A DNA stretch of 64,000 nucleotides from Pedobacter glucosidilyticus DSM 23534 (GTDB taxonomy: Bacteria > Bacteroidota > Bacteroidia > Sphingobacteriales > Sphingobacteriaceae). The notes below the pieces were generated by a model. The model was not told the origin of the DNA. It made no database searches and worked only from the letters and a program-made list of their open reading frames with translations. The stretch is taken from NCBI RefSeq assembly GCF_000425145.1, contig NZ_AULF01000023.1:1-64000 (forward strand). The letters are read 5' to 3'. Positions 34,267 through 43,110 of the stretch are shown here, piece by piece (within the stretch, counting starts at the first letter, position 1; the number at the start of each line of letters is the position of its first letter). Made by a program: the position numbers and the translations under genes.

Positions 34267-34943
34267 TGTCCAAAATTATATTGCAAACTTAGCATACTTA
34301 AAGGTAGGTTATTAAAACCCCATCTTCTAAAATTAGCAATGGAAGTTGTTCTATTACCGTCGTTTAAAGTTTTAGTTTCTCTATCATTAGAGTAAAGTAT
34401 ATCTAAACCAGCTTCTGCACTAATGGTAAATTTTGATTTTAATAAATTTACTTTTACACCAATTAAGGGATGAATAAGCGCTCCATTTTTTTCAACAATA
34501 ACATCATATAAAAGTGCATTGTTACTAACATTGTTGGCAATACCATCAAAATAAATTCTTCTATATCCTAAATCTAAGCCATAAAAAGGTTGGAAAACAC
34601 CATAAATAAGGCTACGTTCAAAACCAGCTTTTAAAGTAAAATCAGAAAAATTACCGTTTACGGTTTCACAATCTTGACAAACATTTTTAAAGCTATAATC
34701 ATTGTTAGTATACTTAGAACCTATAAACCTATAGCTGATTTGGTTATCATTAAATTTAAATACAATACCATTTAAATAGGATGGTGTAAAGCTTTCAGCG
34801 CTTCTTACTTCATTCATTAATTTAGGGAAATCACCAAAACTAGCGGCTTTGATACCCACACTATAGCTATAATTGTTCTGTGACTGAGAAAATGCTTGAA
34901 AGTAAAATATAATACCTACAGTTAAGAGTAATATTTTTTTCAT
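34260..34943 (-). CDS. Exported beta-barrel-like protein of unknown function
   Basis: From MKKILLLTVGIIFYFQAFSQ the protein is 227 residues with a clear signal peptide ending at AFSQ. Alternating strands and the end PLSMLSLQYNFGHQ suggest a small eight- to ten-stranded outer-membrane barrel. No family was recognised. A longer frame begins at 35003 but would overlap the preceding gene, and its extra residues are not signal-like, so the internal Met is preferred. Confidence 0.68.
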   Translation of the reverse strand: MKKILLLTVGIIFYFQAFSQSQNNYSYSVGIKAASFGDFPKLMNEVRSAESFTPSYLNGIVFKFNDNQISYRFIGSKYTNNDYSFKNVCQDCETVNGNFSDFTLKAGFERSLIYGVFQPFYGLDLGYRRIYFDGIANNVSNNALLYDVIVEKNGALIHPLIGVKVNLLKSKFTISAEAGLDILYSNDRETKTLNDGNRTTSIANFRRWGFNNLPLSMLSLQYNFGHQ

Positions 34944-34977
34944 TTTGTTGGCTGAAAAATTTTTACAAGTATAAAAC

Positions 34978-36348
34978 TTATTTTCCTCTTCCTTGCATAA
35001 CAATTAGAATTGTGTAGCATAAAATCTTAAAGTCTAACGCCAGAGATCTATTTTCTACATAAATAATATCGAAAGTAAGCCTTTTAATCATTTGCTCTAC
35101 ATTTTCTGCATAGCCAAACTTCACTTGTCCCCATGAGGTTATACCAGGTAAAACTTTATGCAAGTAATGGTAATGAGGTGCTTTTTTTTCTATTTGTTTA
35201 ATGTAAAAAGCTCGTTCAGGACGTGGTCCAACCAAAGACATTTCTCCTTTTAAAATGTTAAAAAACTGAGGTAATTCGTCTAATCTCGTTTTTCTCAAAA
35301 TTTTACCTACTCTGGTAACTCGTGGGTCGTTAGATTTTGATAAAGAAGGTCCTTTTTCTTCCGCATCTATAAACATGCTTCTAAACTTGTATATGTTAAA
35401 TGGTTTCCCATCTTTTCCAATTCTTTCTTGATGATAAATACCAGGACCTTCACTATCTAGTTTAATCATGATATAAATGATGATAAACAAAGGAGCTAAG
35501 AAAAACAGTACTGTTATAGCGATTGTATAATCTAATATTTTTTTAAAGCTTCTTTGCCAAAAAGGCATGTGGTCTGGATGTAAAGTAATTAAAGGGATAG
35601 AAAAAAGATAATTTAGCTTTACAAAGCCCGACAGGATTTCATAAATATCAGGTATGATATTGATAATAACTGCTGTTTGTTCTAATTGATTTAAAATATC
35701 TTTAAGTTGATGATGCTGATTGGTTTCTATAGCAATAATAACTTCCTCTATCTGATAGTTTTCGATGATAACTTTAATGTCATCAAAAGAGCCTAGTTTT
35801 GGTAGCTTTACCATTGTGGTATTTTCCTCATCTCGTAAACCAACATAACCTAAAATATGAAACCCTAAATTTTTAGGCTGAGATTTAATATCTGCCAAAA
35901 TCTGTCTAGCTTTTTTATTATTACCAATTAAAATGGTATTAAAGCTTATTTTTCCTTTACGTATTTGTCTTTTTATCCAGGTATGAAATAGCAATCTGCC
36001 AAAGCCCATGATAAAAAAATGTGTCAATCCAAAGTTTAAAGCTGCTTGAATGTTGTTACTATTATTTTTAAATAATAGAATATATAACAGAGTGATGATG
36101 ATAGATTGATTAAATGTCCTGATAACTTCTTTAAATCTGGATTTTCTAGTGAATTGGGCATAAGTACCCGTAAAAGCATAAATTGAAAGAAGTATAAATA
36201 AGGAAATAAATACTATCAAGTTGTTTTTAATCAACAAACTTTCTGTAAAAAAGATAAAAATGAGAGCAAGAAGAGCATCAAGAAAGATAAAAAGTAAAAG
36301 TTTTTTTTGTTTAAGCATTGATGTTCTGCTACTTGTGTATTTTATCAT
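34978..36348 (-). CDS. Undecaprenyl-phosphate sugar phosphotransferase (WcaJ/PglC superfamily)
   Basis: A 456-residue inner-membrane enzyme that starts exopolysaccharide repeat synthesis by moving a sugar phosphate from UDP-sugar to undecaprenyl phosphate. About four N-terminal helices precede a CoA-binding-like Rossmann domain (around residues 130-230). One more helix follows, then the catalytic domain with MIKLDSEGPGIYHQERIGKDGKPF, the KFRSM and TRVGKILRKTRLDELPQFFN segments, and MSLVGPRPE. It likely acts with the capsule or EPS glycosyltransferases elsewhere. The start may be at 36348 or ten codons downstream. Confidence 0.88.
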   Translation of the reverse strand: MIKYTSSRTSMLKQKKLLLFIFLDALLALIFIFFTESLLIKNNLIVFISLFILLSIYAFTGTYAQFTRKSRFKEVIRTFNQSIIITLLYILLFKNNSNNIQAALNFGLTHFFIMGFGRLLFHTWIKRQIRKGKISFNTILIGNNKKARQILADIKSQPKNLGFHILGYVGLRDEENTTMVKLPKLGSFDDIKVIIENYQIEEVIIAIETNQHHQLKDILNQLEQTAVIINIIPDIYEILSGFVKLNYLFSIPLITLHPDHMPFWQRSFKKILDYTIAITVLFFLAPLFIIIYIMIKLDSEGPGIYHQERIGKDGKPFNIYKFRSMFIDAEEKGPSLSKSNDPRVTRVGKILRKTRLDELPQFFNILKGEMSLVGPRPERAFYIKQIEKKAPHYHYLHKVLPGITSWGQVKFGYAENVEQMIKRLTFDIIYVENRSLALDFKILCYTILIVMQGRGK

Positions 36349-36400
36349 TAAAAGTGAAGAAGTAAAGCTAATAAAATTGCTTTAAATTCGTTTCAGATTC

Positions 36401-36408
36401 TATTTTTG
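36401..36408 (+). promoter_or_regulatory. -7 element very close to the pcm start codon
   Basis: TATTTTTG ends six bases before the pcm ATG. With a usual distance from the -7 element to the start of transcription, the mRNA would have almost no leader. TTG at 36378-36380 could be the -33 element. Confidence 0.5.
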
Positions 36409-36414
36409 TAGCAA

Positions 36415-37071
36415 ATGGGATATAAATTTGTAGATAATTATCGCGAAAAGGGCGCAAGGAAGAAACTAGTAGAAGAACTAAGAAAAAAAGGTATTTCTGA
36501 TGAGCAAGTATTAAAAGCCATTGGTACTGTAAAAAGACATTATTTCTTTGATGAAACTTTCTGGAACCAAGCTTATTTAGATAAAGCATTTCCTATTGGT
36601 GAAGGGCAAACTATTTCTAACCCCTATACGGTAGCTTACCAAAGCGAATTATTACATATTAAAAAAGGAGATAAAGTTTTAGAGATTGGTACAGGTTGCG
36701 GTTATCAAACCTGTGTCTTGTTAGAGTTGGGTGCTAAAGTTTATACCATAGAGAGACAAGAAAAACTATTTGAAAGAACCAGACAAGTATTGCCTCACAT
36801 TGGTTATCAGGCCGAGTTTTTTCTTGGCGATGGGTCTAAAGGTATTGCAGAGCATGCCCCTTACGATAAAATTATTGTAACAGCAGGTGCTCCTTTAGTT
36901 CCACAAATTTTATTAAAGCAATTAAAGATAGGAGGTATTTTGGTAATACCCGTAGGGGATGAAAAAAGCCAAAAAATGGTAACTGTACTACGCGTTTCTG
37001 AAAATGACTTTGATAAAATTGTATTAGATACTTTCAGATTTGTACCCTTATTAGGAGACCAAGCATGGTAA
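36415..37071 (+). CDS. pcm: Protein-L-isoaspartate O-methyltransferase
   Basis: A 218-residue SAM-dependent enzyme that methylates isoaspartyl residues so damaged proteins can be repaired. The pattern begins KRHYFFDETFWNQAYLDKAFPI, then GEGQTISNPYTVAYQSELL, which carries the conserved active-site segment. The SAM site VLEIGTGCGYQTCVLLEL and the downstream IIVTAGAPLVPQILL complete it. It is divergent from the sugar phosphotransferase gene. The ATG lies directly behind a promoter element. Confidence 0.92.
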   Translation: MGYKFVDNYREKGARKKLVEELRKKGISDEQVLKAIGTVKRHYFFDETFWNQAYLDKAFPIGEGQTISNPYTVAYQSELLHIKKGDKVLEIGTGCGYQTCVLLELGAKVYTIERQEKLFERTRQVLPHIGYQAEFFLGDGSKGIAEHAPYDKIIVTAGAPLVPQILLKQLKIGGILVIPVGDEKSQKMVTVLRVSENDFDKIVLDTFRFVPLLGDQAW

Positions 37072-37156
37072 ATAGAGCTGTTTGATGTTTAACTAACTAA
37101 TAACTAACTCCCAAGCTATCGGGACTAACAACCTAACCAACTAACAATCTAAGCAC

Positions 37157-37624
37157 CTACACAAACTTCTTCTTCACCATATCTAACTCTCTCTTTACGT
37201 CTCTTTCTTTGATAGCATCACGTTTATCAAAAGCTTTTTTACCTTGGGCCAAGGCTATTTCCATTTTAGCAAAGCCTCTTTCGTTAATGAAAATGCGTAA
37301 AGGAATAATGGTAAGACCTTTATCTTCGCCTTTAACTAATAACTTTTTGATTTCCTTTTTATTGAGTAAAAGTTTTCGGTCTCTTTTAGCTTCGTGGTTG
37401 TAAAAAGAACCATGAGAATATTCGGCTATATCCATATTTCTCACATACAGCTCGTTATTGATGAAAGAACAAAAAGAATCGCCAATATTTGCTTTTCCTT
37501 GTCTGATAGATTTAATCTCGGTACCTAAAAGTTTAATGCCAGCAACAAATTTTTCAAGAATGCTATATTCAAAAGTGGCTTTCTTGTTTCTGATGTTTAC
37601 ACTGGATGTTATTTTATTAGACAT
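37157..37624 (-). CDS. smpB: SsrA-binding protein
   Basis: SmpB, 155 residues, binds tmRNA and brings it to stalled ribosomes for trans-translation. The N-terminal NIRNKKATFEYSILEKFVAGI and the GTEIKSIRQGKANIGDSF segment are diagnostic. The basic C-terminal tail with KRDAIKERDVKRELD is the part that enters the ribosomal A site. No tmRNA gene was seen nearby. The gap 37072-37156 holds imperfect AACTAAC repeats only. Confidence 0.94.
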   Translation of the reverse strand: MSNKITSSVNIRNKKATFEYSILEKFVAGIKLLGTEIKSIRQGKANIGDSFCSFINNELYVRNMDIAEYSHGSFYNHEAKRDRKLLLNKKEIKKLLVKGEDKGLTIIPLRIFINERGFAKMEIALAQGKKAFDKRDAIKERDVKRELDMVKKKFV

Positions 37625-37677
37625 ACTGCGAATATCGTGAAAAAATTGAGTAATTGAAGTTTTAACAGGGTTACTTC

Positions 37678-38127
37678 CTAGTTAGTTTTTAAAATTTGAA
37701 GGAGTTTATCGCGACTTAAATATTCAAACCACCGACTTTTAACAGCGAAATGACTATCTAAAATAAGTGTTACCGGCGGTATAAATTGTTTTTCTTTAGC
37801 GCCAAGCAATAGGGCCAGCTCATGAAATTGAGATTTTTTATGAAAGGTTTTTCCATCAAAATGGACCGGTGTTTTAGTTTCTGCATCAAACTTAACTGCA
37901 TAATAATGTTGGCTTATTTCTTTAATGATAGCCACTTTTGAATAAACTTCTTTATCCATTTTTTTGCAGTAAACACACCAATCAGTATAAAAACTAATGA
38001 TAACAGGTTTAGGTTTAATTTTTAAGGAATCATCTAATTGCTCAAAACTTAGCCATGTAATTTCCTGAGCCACTCCAGACTTTATCATCCCTAAGCAAAA
38101 AAATACCACGAGCAAAAACCTCAGCAT
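37678..38127 (-). CDS. Thioredoxin-fold exported protein
   Basis: A 149-residue protein with a signal peptide (ending near GVAQ) and a thioredoxin-like domain carrying the redox motif WCVYCKKMDKEVY (C-x-x-C). It ends with VTLILDSHFAVKSRWFEYLS. The cis-Pro segment is IPPVTLI. Such proteins act as periplasmic thiol oxidoreductases or reductases. It is the last gene of the metal-uptake operon and starts one base after the TonB-receptor stop. An interaction with the Cys pair of that receptor's plug is an open possibility. Confidence 0.8.
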   Translation of the reverse strand: MLRFLLVVFFCLGMIKSGVAQEITWLSFEQLDDSLKIKPKPVIISFYTDWCVYCKKMDKEVYSKVAIIKEISQHYYAVKFDAETKTPVHFDGKTFHKKSQFHELALLLGAKEKQFIPPVTLILDSHFAVKSRWFEYLSRDKLLQILKTN

Positions 38128-38128
38128 A

Positions 38129-40477
38129 TTACAAACTCCTAAATTTCAAGCCTAAATAAAATGTTCTTGGTCTGGCTGGTCCGTAAACATAATCAGAGTC
38201 TCTGGTAGGCCCTGTATCAAAATCTTTTTGGAAACTATTAAATATATTTTGAACGCCTAAACTGCAATCTATCATCAAGTTTTTTAGCTTAAACTGATAG
38301 GTGTTTTTTAAATTTAATTCTAAAAAACTAGGGGTTTTAACCAATAGAGGTAATCCATCAGCATTGATAACTCTGGCAGCGCTCATATTTCCGGTATAAA
38401 CAGCACTGATATCAAAACTTAATTTTTGGGTAGCCTTGTAATTACTATTAAAGTAGCCATAGCTACGTGGTGTTCTTAAAAACTCGGTAATACTAACCTT
38501 TGTATTTGCTAGATCATTAGGATTATCGTAAATAACCTGAGCATTGTTGTAAGCAGTTTTTTGCCAAGTTCCACCAGCTTGTAGGTTAAACTTAGCAGAA
38601 GGCACAATATTAAGCTCGAAATTTGCACCACTAACATAAGCACCTTCGCCATTACTTACTTCTTCTAAAATAGTTCCGTTCCCTAAAGAAGCACCTGTAT
38701 TGATGGTTACAAACTGGTTTTTTAAAGTGGTGTAAAAACCTTCTGTTAAGAAACTTACTTGGGTATTGCCCCAAGTACAAGCATAACTTAAAGAGGCCGT
38801 AAAGGCATCAGAAAATTCGGTTTTTAAGTTTTCTGATAGTATCACAAACCTTTGCTCGCCAGCTACAGATGATATGTGCATATCTTCATTAAAAGCCTGC
38901 GGAGCTCTAAAACCTCGGGCATAGCCACCTCTGAACTGCCAATCTTCATTAAATTTATACAAAAGCGTAAAACGCGGACTCAATACACCTTTTCTAAGGT
39001 TTGAGTTGCGGAATATATTTTGTAAAGTATAATTCCCATTTACATGTGTGATATCGTACCTGCTACCTAACAAAGCGGTTAGTTTCTCGTTTGGCTTCCA
39101 TTCGTACTGGGCATATAAACCAAAAGTGGTTAAAGATTGATCTATAATTCTGTTGTAGCCAGCAATTTCATCATCTACTTGGTTATGTTGTAGTTCTGCA
39201 CCCATTACAAAAACAGATGTATTTTCTAGATTTTTGGTAAACTGTAAGCCTCCAACAAAAGAAATATCATCTGTAAAACCATAGGCATTATTAGCTCTGG
39301 TGCTATCTGCCGCGGTATAACTACCGCCTAAACCACCATAATAGCTGTTTCTTTTTCCTTTTTGTGTTGATATATAAGCAGAGTATTTATTCTTTAGATT
39401 TTTACTGTACTGGTCAAAAGTTAAACCTCCTAATAAAATGTTATGGTCTAGCTGCTCCGTAATATCTGTAAATTGTGGTGCCAGATGAAGGCGGTCTCCA
39501 CCTCTTCTAAATTCTTTTATAGCGCTAAAATCTAGCGTAAGCCTACTTCTATCGCTAGGTTTTAAAAAAGCTTTTCCTCCAAAGGTATTATTCTCCATCC
39601 GGGTGATTTCTGTAAAACCATCTGAATTGGCGTCAAATGGAGAGCGATCTCTAAACATCCCATAAAATGTAGCGCCACTTTTTAAATCTTCTGCGGCAAT
39701 GCTACCATTAAAATTTATTACATGGTCTGGCTCTCTGCTATTGATTAAAGCTATGTTAGAACCTATTTCCCACGAGTTTAAAATGGGGTCTTTGGTAATG
39801 ATATTAATGGTGCCAGCAATGGCATTAGACCCAAAAAGTGCCGAGCCACCGCTTCTTACCACTTCCACACGCTCTATCATACTGGTGGGTATTTGGTCCA
39901 ATCCGTAAACACTACTTAAAGCGCTAAAAATTGGTCGGCTATTGATTAAAACTTGTGAATATGCGCCTTCTAAGCCATTTAATCTTACTTGGGTAAACCC
40001 GCAATTTTGACAATTATTTTCTAATCTTACACCGGGCTGGTAATTTAAACCTTCTGATAAACTTAAAGATTGCGTAGCGTTAAAAAGTTTAGCACCAATA
40101 ACATTTACCACAACTGGAGCCTCTTTTCTAGATACACCATATCGGGTAGCACTTACCACCACTTCATTTAAGCCTAAATCATCGTTATTAAGCTGTATTT
40201 CTAACGATATATTTTCATCCGGTTTAACCGAAATAGATTTTTTATAATTTTTATAACCCAATAAGCTTACGCTGATGTGATGCTCGCCTGGAGTAACATC
40301 TTTAAAATGAAATACACCTAAGCTATCGGTTATTTGATAATTTAAATTCTTATCTAACTTAACAATAGCTTGTTTTACAGGCATACCCGAAGCAAAAACC
40401 CTCCCATAAATATTGGCTTTTTGAGCTAAAAGCGCTATCGGAGATAGTAAAAATATTAGAATGAATAGATTTTTCAT
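38129..40477 (-). CDS. TonB-dependent outer-membrane receptor
   Basis: A 782-residue TonB-dependent transporter. The signal peptide ends near LLAQ. An N-terminal carboxypeptidase-regulatory-like domain (about residues 22-105) is followed by the plug, which contains NNCQNCGFTQVRLNG (Cys156 and Cys159) and IERVEVVRSGGSALFGSNAIAG. The C-terminal barrel ends in an aromatic-containing strand (TFYLGLKFRSL). The Cys pair occurs in a recognisable Bacteroidota subfamily. The cargo is not established; because the gene lies one base after an NRAMP transporter gene and within an MntR-led operon, Mn2+ or Fe2+ (free or chelated) is the best guess. Confidence 0.85.
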   Translation of the reverse strand: MKNLFILIFLLSPIALLAQKANIYGRVFASGMPVKQAIVKLDKNLNYQITDSLGVFHFKDVTPGEHHISVSLLGYKNYKKSISVKPDENISLEIQLNNDDLGLNEVVVSATRYGVSRKEAPVVVNVIGAKLFNATQSLSLSEGLNYQPGVRLENNCQNCGFTQVRLNGLEGAYSQVLINSRPIFSALSSVYGLDQIPTSMIERVEVVRSGGSALFGSNAIAGTINIITKDPILNSWEIGSNIALINSREPDHVINFNGSIAAEDLKSGATFYGMFRDRSPFDANSDGFTEITRMENNTFGGKAFLKPSDRSRLTLDFSAIKEFRRGGDRLHLAPQFTDITEQLDHNILLGGLTFDQYSKNLKNKYSAYISTQKGKRNSYYGGLGGSYTAADSTRANNAYGFTDDISFVGGLQFTKNLENTSVFVMGAELQHNQVDDEIAGYNRIIDQSLTTFGLYAQYEWKPNEKLTALLGSRYDITHVNGNYTLQNIFRNSNLRKGVLSPRFTLLYKFNEDWQFRGGYARGFRAPQAFNEDMHISSVAGEQRFVILSENLKTEFSDAFTASLSYACTWGNTQVSFLTEGFYTTLKNQFVTINTGASLGNGTILEEVSNGEGAYVSGANFELNIVPSAKFNLQAGGTWQKTAYNNAQVIYDNPNDLANTKVSITEFLRTPRSYGYFNSNYKATQKLSFDISAVYTGNMSAARVINADGLPLLVKTPSFLELNLKNTYQFKLKNLMIDCSLGVQNIFNSFQKDFDTGPTRDSDYVYGPARPRTFYLGLKFRSL

Positions 40478-40478
40478 G

Positions 40479-42353
40479 TTATTTCCTTACCACTAAAACA
40501 GGTATGTTTACCTGATGCCTTACCGCATCTACAGTAGAACCAAATAGTAAATCGCTAAAACCTTTATGACCATGCGCCCCCATTACTAAAAAGTCTATTT
40601 CGCTTTTATTTACAATTTTTGCGATAGCACCAGAGGTAGAGCCATAGCCAATTTTATAGGTGCTGTTAAAACCCAAATCTTTTAAGTTTTGCTGATATTT
40701 TTTGAGGTTTTCTTCATCGCTGATGGTTTCCATATCCATCACATTTTGTTGATGATAACGGGCCCCAGCTGTTTCAACAATATGGATAAGCGTATAATTG
40801 GCTAGTTGACCACCTTGTAAAATAGCATGTCTGATGACGTTTTTATCGTTTGCAGAAAAGTCTATACTGATACCAATATTTTGATAAACAGGAGTTTTTA
40901 AATCTGCTAAGCTTAAAGCGCTACCATGTGGCACAGCTATTTGTTTGTCTTGCGTAGGGAAAAACGGCTTGATGATAATGTACAATAACAGCAGACCAAC
41001 GGCAATAGCTAAAGGAATTACAGTTATATATAACCAAAAAGCATTTTCGCCAGCACTTATTATCCATCCGCTAATTTCATCAACAACTAGTTTTACGTTT
41101 AAACTGATGATGATAACCGCACTTAGCCAAGCCAGAATTTTAACCCATGTCTTGATGGTAAATTCTTTCATCAGTTTAGCATCTGAATTAAAATGGATAA
41201 GCGGAATAATAGCAAAACCTAATTGTAAGCTTAATACCACCTGACTTAGAATAAGCAGTGCACCCAAAGATTCCTCTCCAAAATAAATGATGGTAAAAAA
41301 TGCTGGAGTGATAGCCAGCAGACGAGTAATTAACCTTCTTAGCCATGGCGCAATACGTAAATTTAAATGTCCTTCCATAACAATTTGCCCAGCTAGCGTA
41401 CCTGTTATGGTAGAACTTTGCCCCGATGCGATAAGCGCAATAGCAAAAAGTGCGGGTGCTGCCTCACCAAATATGTTTCCTAGTAATTTATGTGCATCTT
41501 GTATCTCAGCAACTTCATTAAAGCCATTGGTGAAAAAAGCCGCTGCTGCTAGTATTAAAATAGCCGCATTAACTAAAAAAGCCAGATTAAGCGCAATAGT
41601 AGTATCAATTAAATTAAATTTTAAAGCTTCTTTAATGCCTTTGCTACTGCGCTCTATCTTACGTGTTTGTACTAAAGAAGAGTGTAAGTATAAATTATGT
41701 GGCATTACCGTAGCGCCGATAATACCAATGGCGATGTAGAGAGCACTACCATCTAAAGAGCTAGGGATAAATCCTTTTACAACATCATTTAACTGGGGTT
41801 GCACAATAATCATCTCCATTAAAAAGGAAACACCAACAATAAAAACCATAGAAACTATAAAAGCTTCCATGCTGCGCATACCTTTTTTTAATAAAAAGAG
41901 TAAAAGAATGGTATCTAAAACAGTAATGCTGATGCCCCAAATTAGCGGGATACCAAAAAGGAGGTTTAGACCTATGGCCATCCCGATGATTTCGGCCAAA
42001 TCACAAGCTATTATAGCTATTTGAGCCAAAATATACAGCGGAATATTTGCCCAATTAGGGTAAGCTTTTTTAGAAGCTTGGGCTAAATCTAAACCTCTTA
42101 CTATGCCTAAACGGGCACTTAATGATTGTAATAAAAGAGCAATCAGGTTAGACATGAGCAAAACCCATATCAGTTTATAACCAAACTGAGAGCCTCCAGC
42201 TATATCTGTTGCCCAATTTCCAGGATCCATATAGCCAACACTAACCAAATAAGCTGGCCCAAGAAAGGCGAAAATCTTTCTCCAACCTGTTTTTTTCTCG
42301 GTTTTAACACTGCTATGTACCTCACTTAAAGATTCTGTATGTTTTCTGTTCAT
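40479..42353 (-). CDS. mntH: NRAMP-type Mn2+/Fe2+ transporter with C-terminal UspA domain
   Basis: A 624-residue fusion. Residues 1-470 are an NRAMP divalent-metal transporter of eleven or twelve helices. The metal-binding DPGN (Asp43-Asn46) of helix 1 and MPH (in MPHNLYLHS, near residue 215) of helix 6 are intact, the set that favours Mn2+ and Fe2+ with proton co-transport. From about 485 a universal-stress domain follows, with an ATP-binding GAHGHKGFSDLLFGST motif. The USP part may sense ATP or energy state and gate the transporter; that is inference. The ATG overlaps the mntR stop by four bases. Confidence 0.9.
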   Translation of the reverse strand: MNRKHTESLSEVHSSVKTEKKTGWRKIFAFLGPAYLVSVGYMDPGNWATDIAGGSQFGYKLIWVLLMSNLIALLLQSLSARLGIVRGLDLAQASKKAYPNWANIPLYILAQIAIIACDLAEIIGMAIGLNLLFGIPLIWGISITVLDTILLLFLLKKGMRSMEAFIVSMVFIVGVSFLMEMIIVQPQLNDVVKGFIPSSLDGSALYIAIGIIGATVMPHNLYLHSSLVQTRKIERSSKGIKEALKFNLIDTTIALNLAFLVNAAILILAAAAFFTNGFNEVAEIQDAHKLLGNIFGEAAPALFAIALIASGQSSTITGTLAGQIVMEGHLNLRIAPWLRRLITRLLAITPAFFTIIYFGEESLGALLILSQVVLSLQLGFAIIPLIHFNSDAKLMKEFTIKTWVKILAWLSAVIIISLNVKLVVDEISGWIISAGENAFWLYITVIPLAIAVGLLLLYIIIKPFFPTQDKQIAVPHGSALSLADLKTPVYQNIGISIDFSANDKNVIRHAILQGGQLANYTLIHIVETAGARYHQQNVMDMETISDEENLKKYQQNLKDLGFNSTYKIGYGSTSGAIAKIVNKSEIDFLVMGAHGHKGFSDLLFGSTVDAVRHQVNIPVLVVRK

Positions 42354-43006
42354 ATAGCTATCAATAAATTTTTTGCCACTTCTCTGCTAATCATAATGTC
42401 GTTTTCTTTGATAGAAATGATAAAAGAGCCATCAAACTCTATTTGCTCTTTAATGGTAATTTCTTGGCCTAAGACCAGTCCGGTTTTTTCAAGATATTTT
42501 AAAAATAGGGGCGAGTGTTCTCTTACACCGCTAATAATTCCTAAAGTTTCATTCTTAAGTCTTGATATAGGTATGAGTTCCGGAACGTTAAATTTGCCGT
42601 TCTTATCCGGAATAGGGTCGCCATGAGGGTCTGTTTTAGGGAACTCTAAAAATTCATCTAAACGATTGATCAATAAATCAGAATGGATGTGTTCTAATTC
42701 TTCTGCTAAATCATGTACTTCATCCCATTTAAAATTAAGCTTCTCTACCAAAAAAACTTCCCATAAACGATGCTTACGAATGATGTTTAAAGCTCTCTCT
42801 CTGCCCAAAGGTGTTAAAGTAACACCTTGATATTTGATGTAATTTATGAATTCTTTATCGGCAAGTTTCTTCAACATATCTGTAACAGATGCTGCTTTGG
42901 TATTTAAAGATTCTGCAATAGCATTGGTATTTACAGCAGTACCTTCATCTGGAGATAGGTGATATATAGATTTTAAATAATTCTCTTCTGTAAATGAAGT
43001 AATCAT
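42350..43006 (-). CDS. mntR: Metal-dependent DtxR/MntR family repressor
   Basis: A 218-residue regulator with an N-terminal winged helix (SFTEENYLKSIYHL, then SVTDMLKKLADKEFINY), a dimerisation and metal-binding domain, and a C-terminal SH3-like (FeoA) domain. At the position of the DtxR Cys102 the segment AEELEHI has Glu, as in Mn-responsive MntR proteins, rather than Cys as in iron-responsive DtxR. The HG-x-PIP segment is present (DPHGDPIP). It should repress the operon when Mn2+ is plentiful. A 22-bp palindrome overlaps its promoter, so it probably represses itself too. Confidence 0.88.
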   Translation of the reverse strand: MITSFTEENYLKSIYHLSPDEGTAVNTNAIAESLNTKAASVTDMLKKLADKEFINYIKYQGVTLTPLGRERALNIIRKHRLWEVFLVEKLNFKWDEVHDLAEELEHIHSDLLINRLDEFLEFPKTDPHGDPIPDKNGKFNVPELIPISRLKNETLGIISGVREHSPLFLKYLEKTGLVLGQEITIKEQIEFDGSFIISIKENDIMISREVAKNLLIAI

Positions 43007-43027
43007 GATGCTAAAATATTATTAATG

Positions 43028-43035
43028 CAAATCTA
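43028..43035 (-). promoter_or_regulatory. -7 element for the mntR operon
   Basis: On the minus strand TAGATTTG matches TAnnTTTG, 21 bases before the mntR ATG. The palindrome at 43041-43062 covers the spacer and -33 region directly upstream of it. Confidence 0.6.
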
Positions 43036-43040
43036 ATTAT

Positions 43041-43062
43041 ATTTTTAGATTAATCTAAAAAT
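43041..43062. promoter_or_regulatory. Probable MntR operator, 22-bp perfect palindrome
   Basis: The core TTTTTAGATTAATCTAAAAA is a perfect palindrome, extended by one matching base on each side. Its TTAGATTAATCTAA centre has the shape of DtxR-family boxes (TTAGGTTAnCCTAA-like). The location over the promoter spacer fits repression by the regulator whose gene it precedes. Confidence 0.68.
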
Positions 43063-43110
43063 TATTTTTGCCAATTAATATCTTGATATAAGCAGTTTTA
43101 TAAAATTTTA

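Noticed and set aside
37080-37150. AACTAAC-type repeats after pcm as a regulatory array
   Set aside because: The unit is short and irregular, and looks like slippage-prone low-complexity sequence rather than phased sites.
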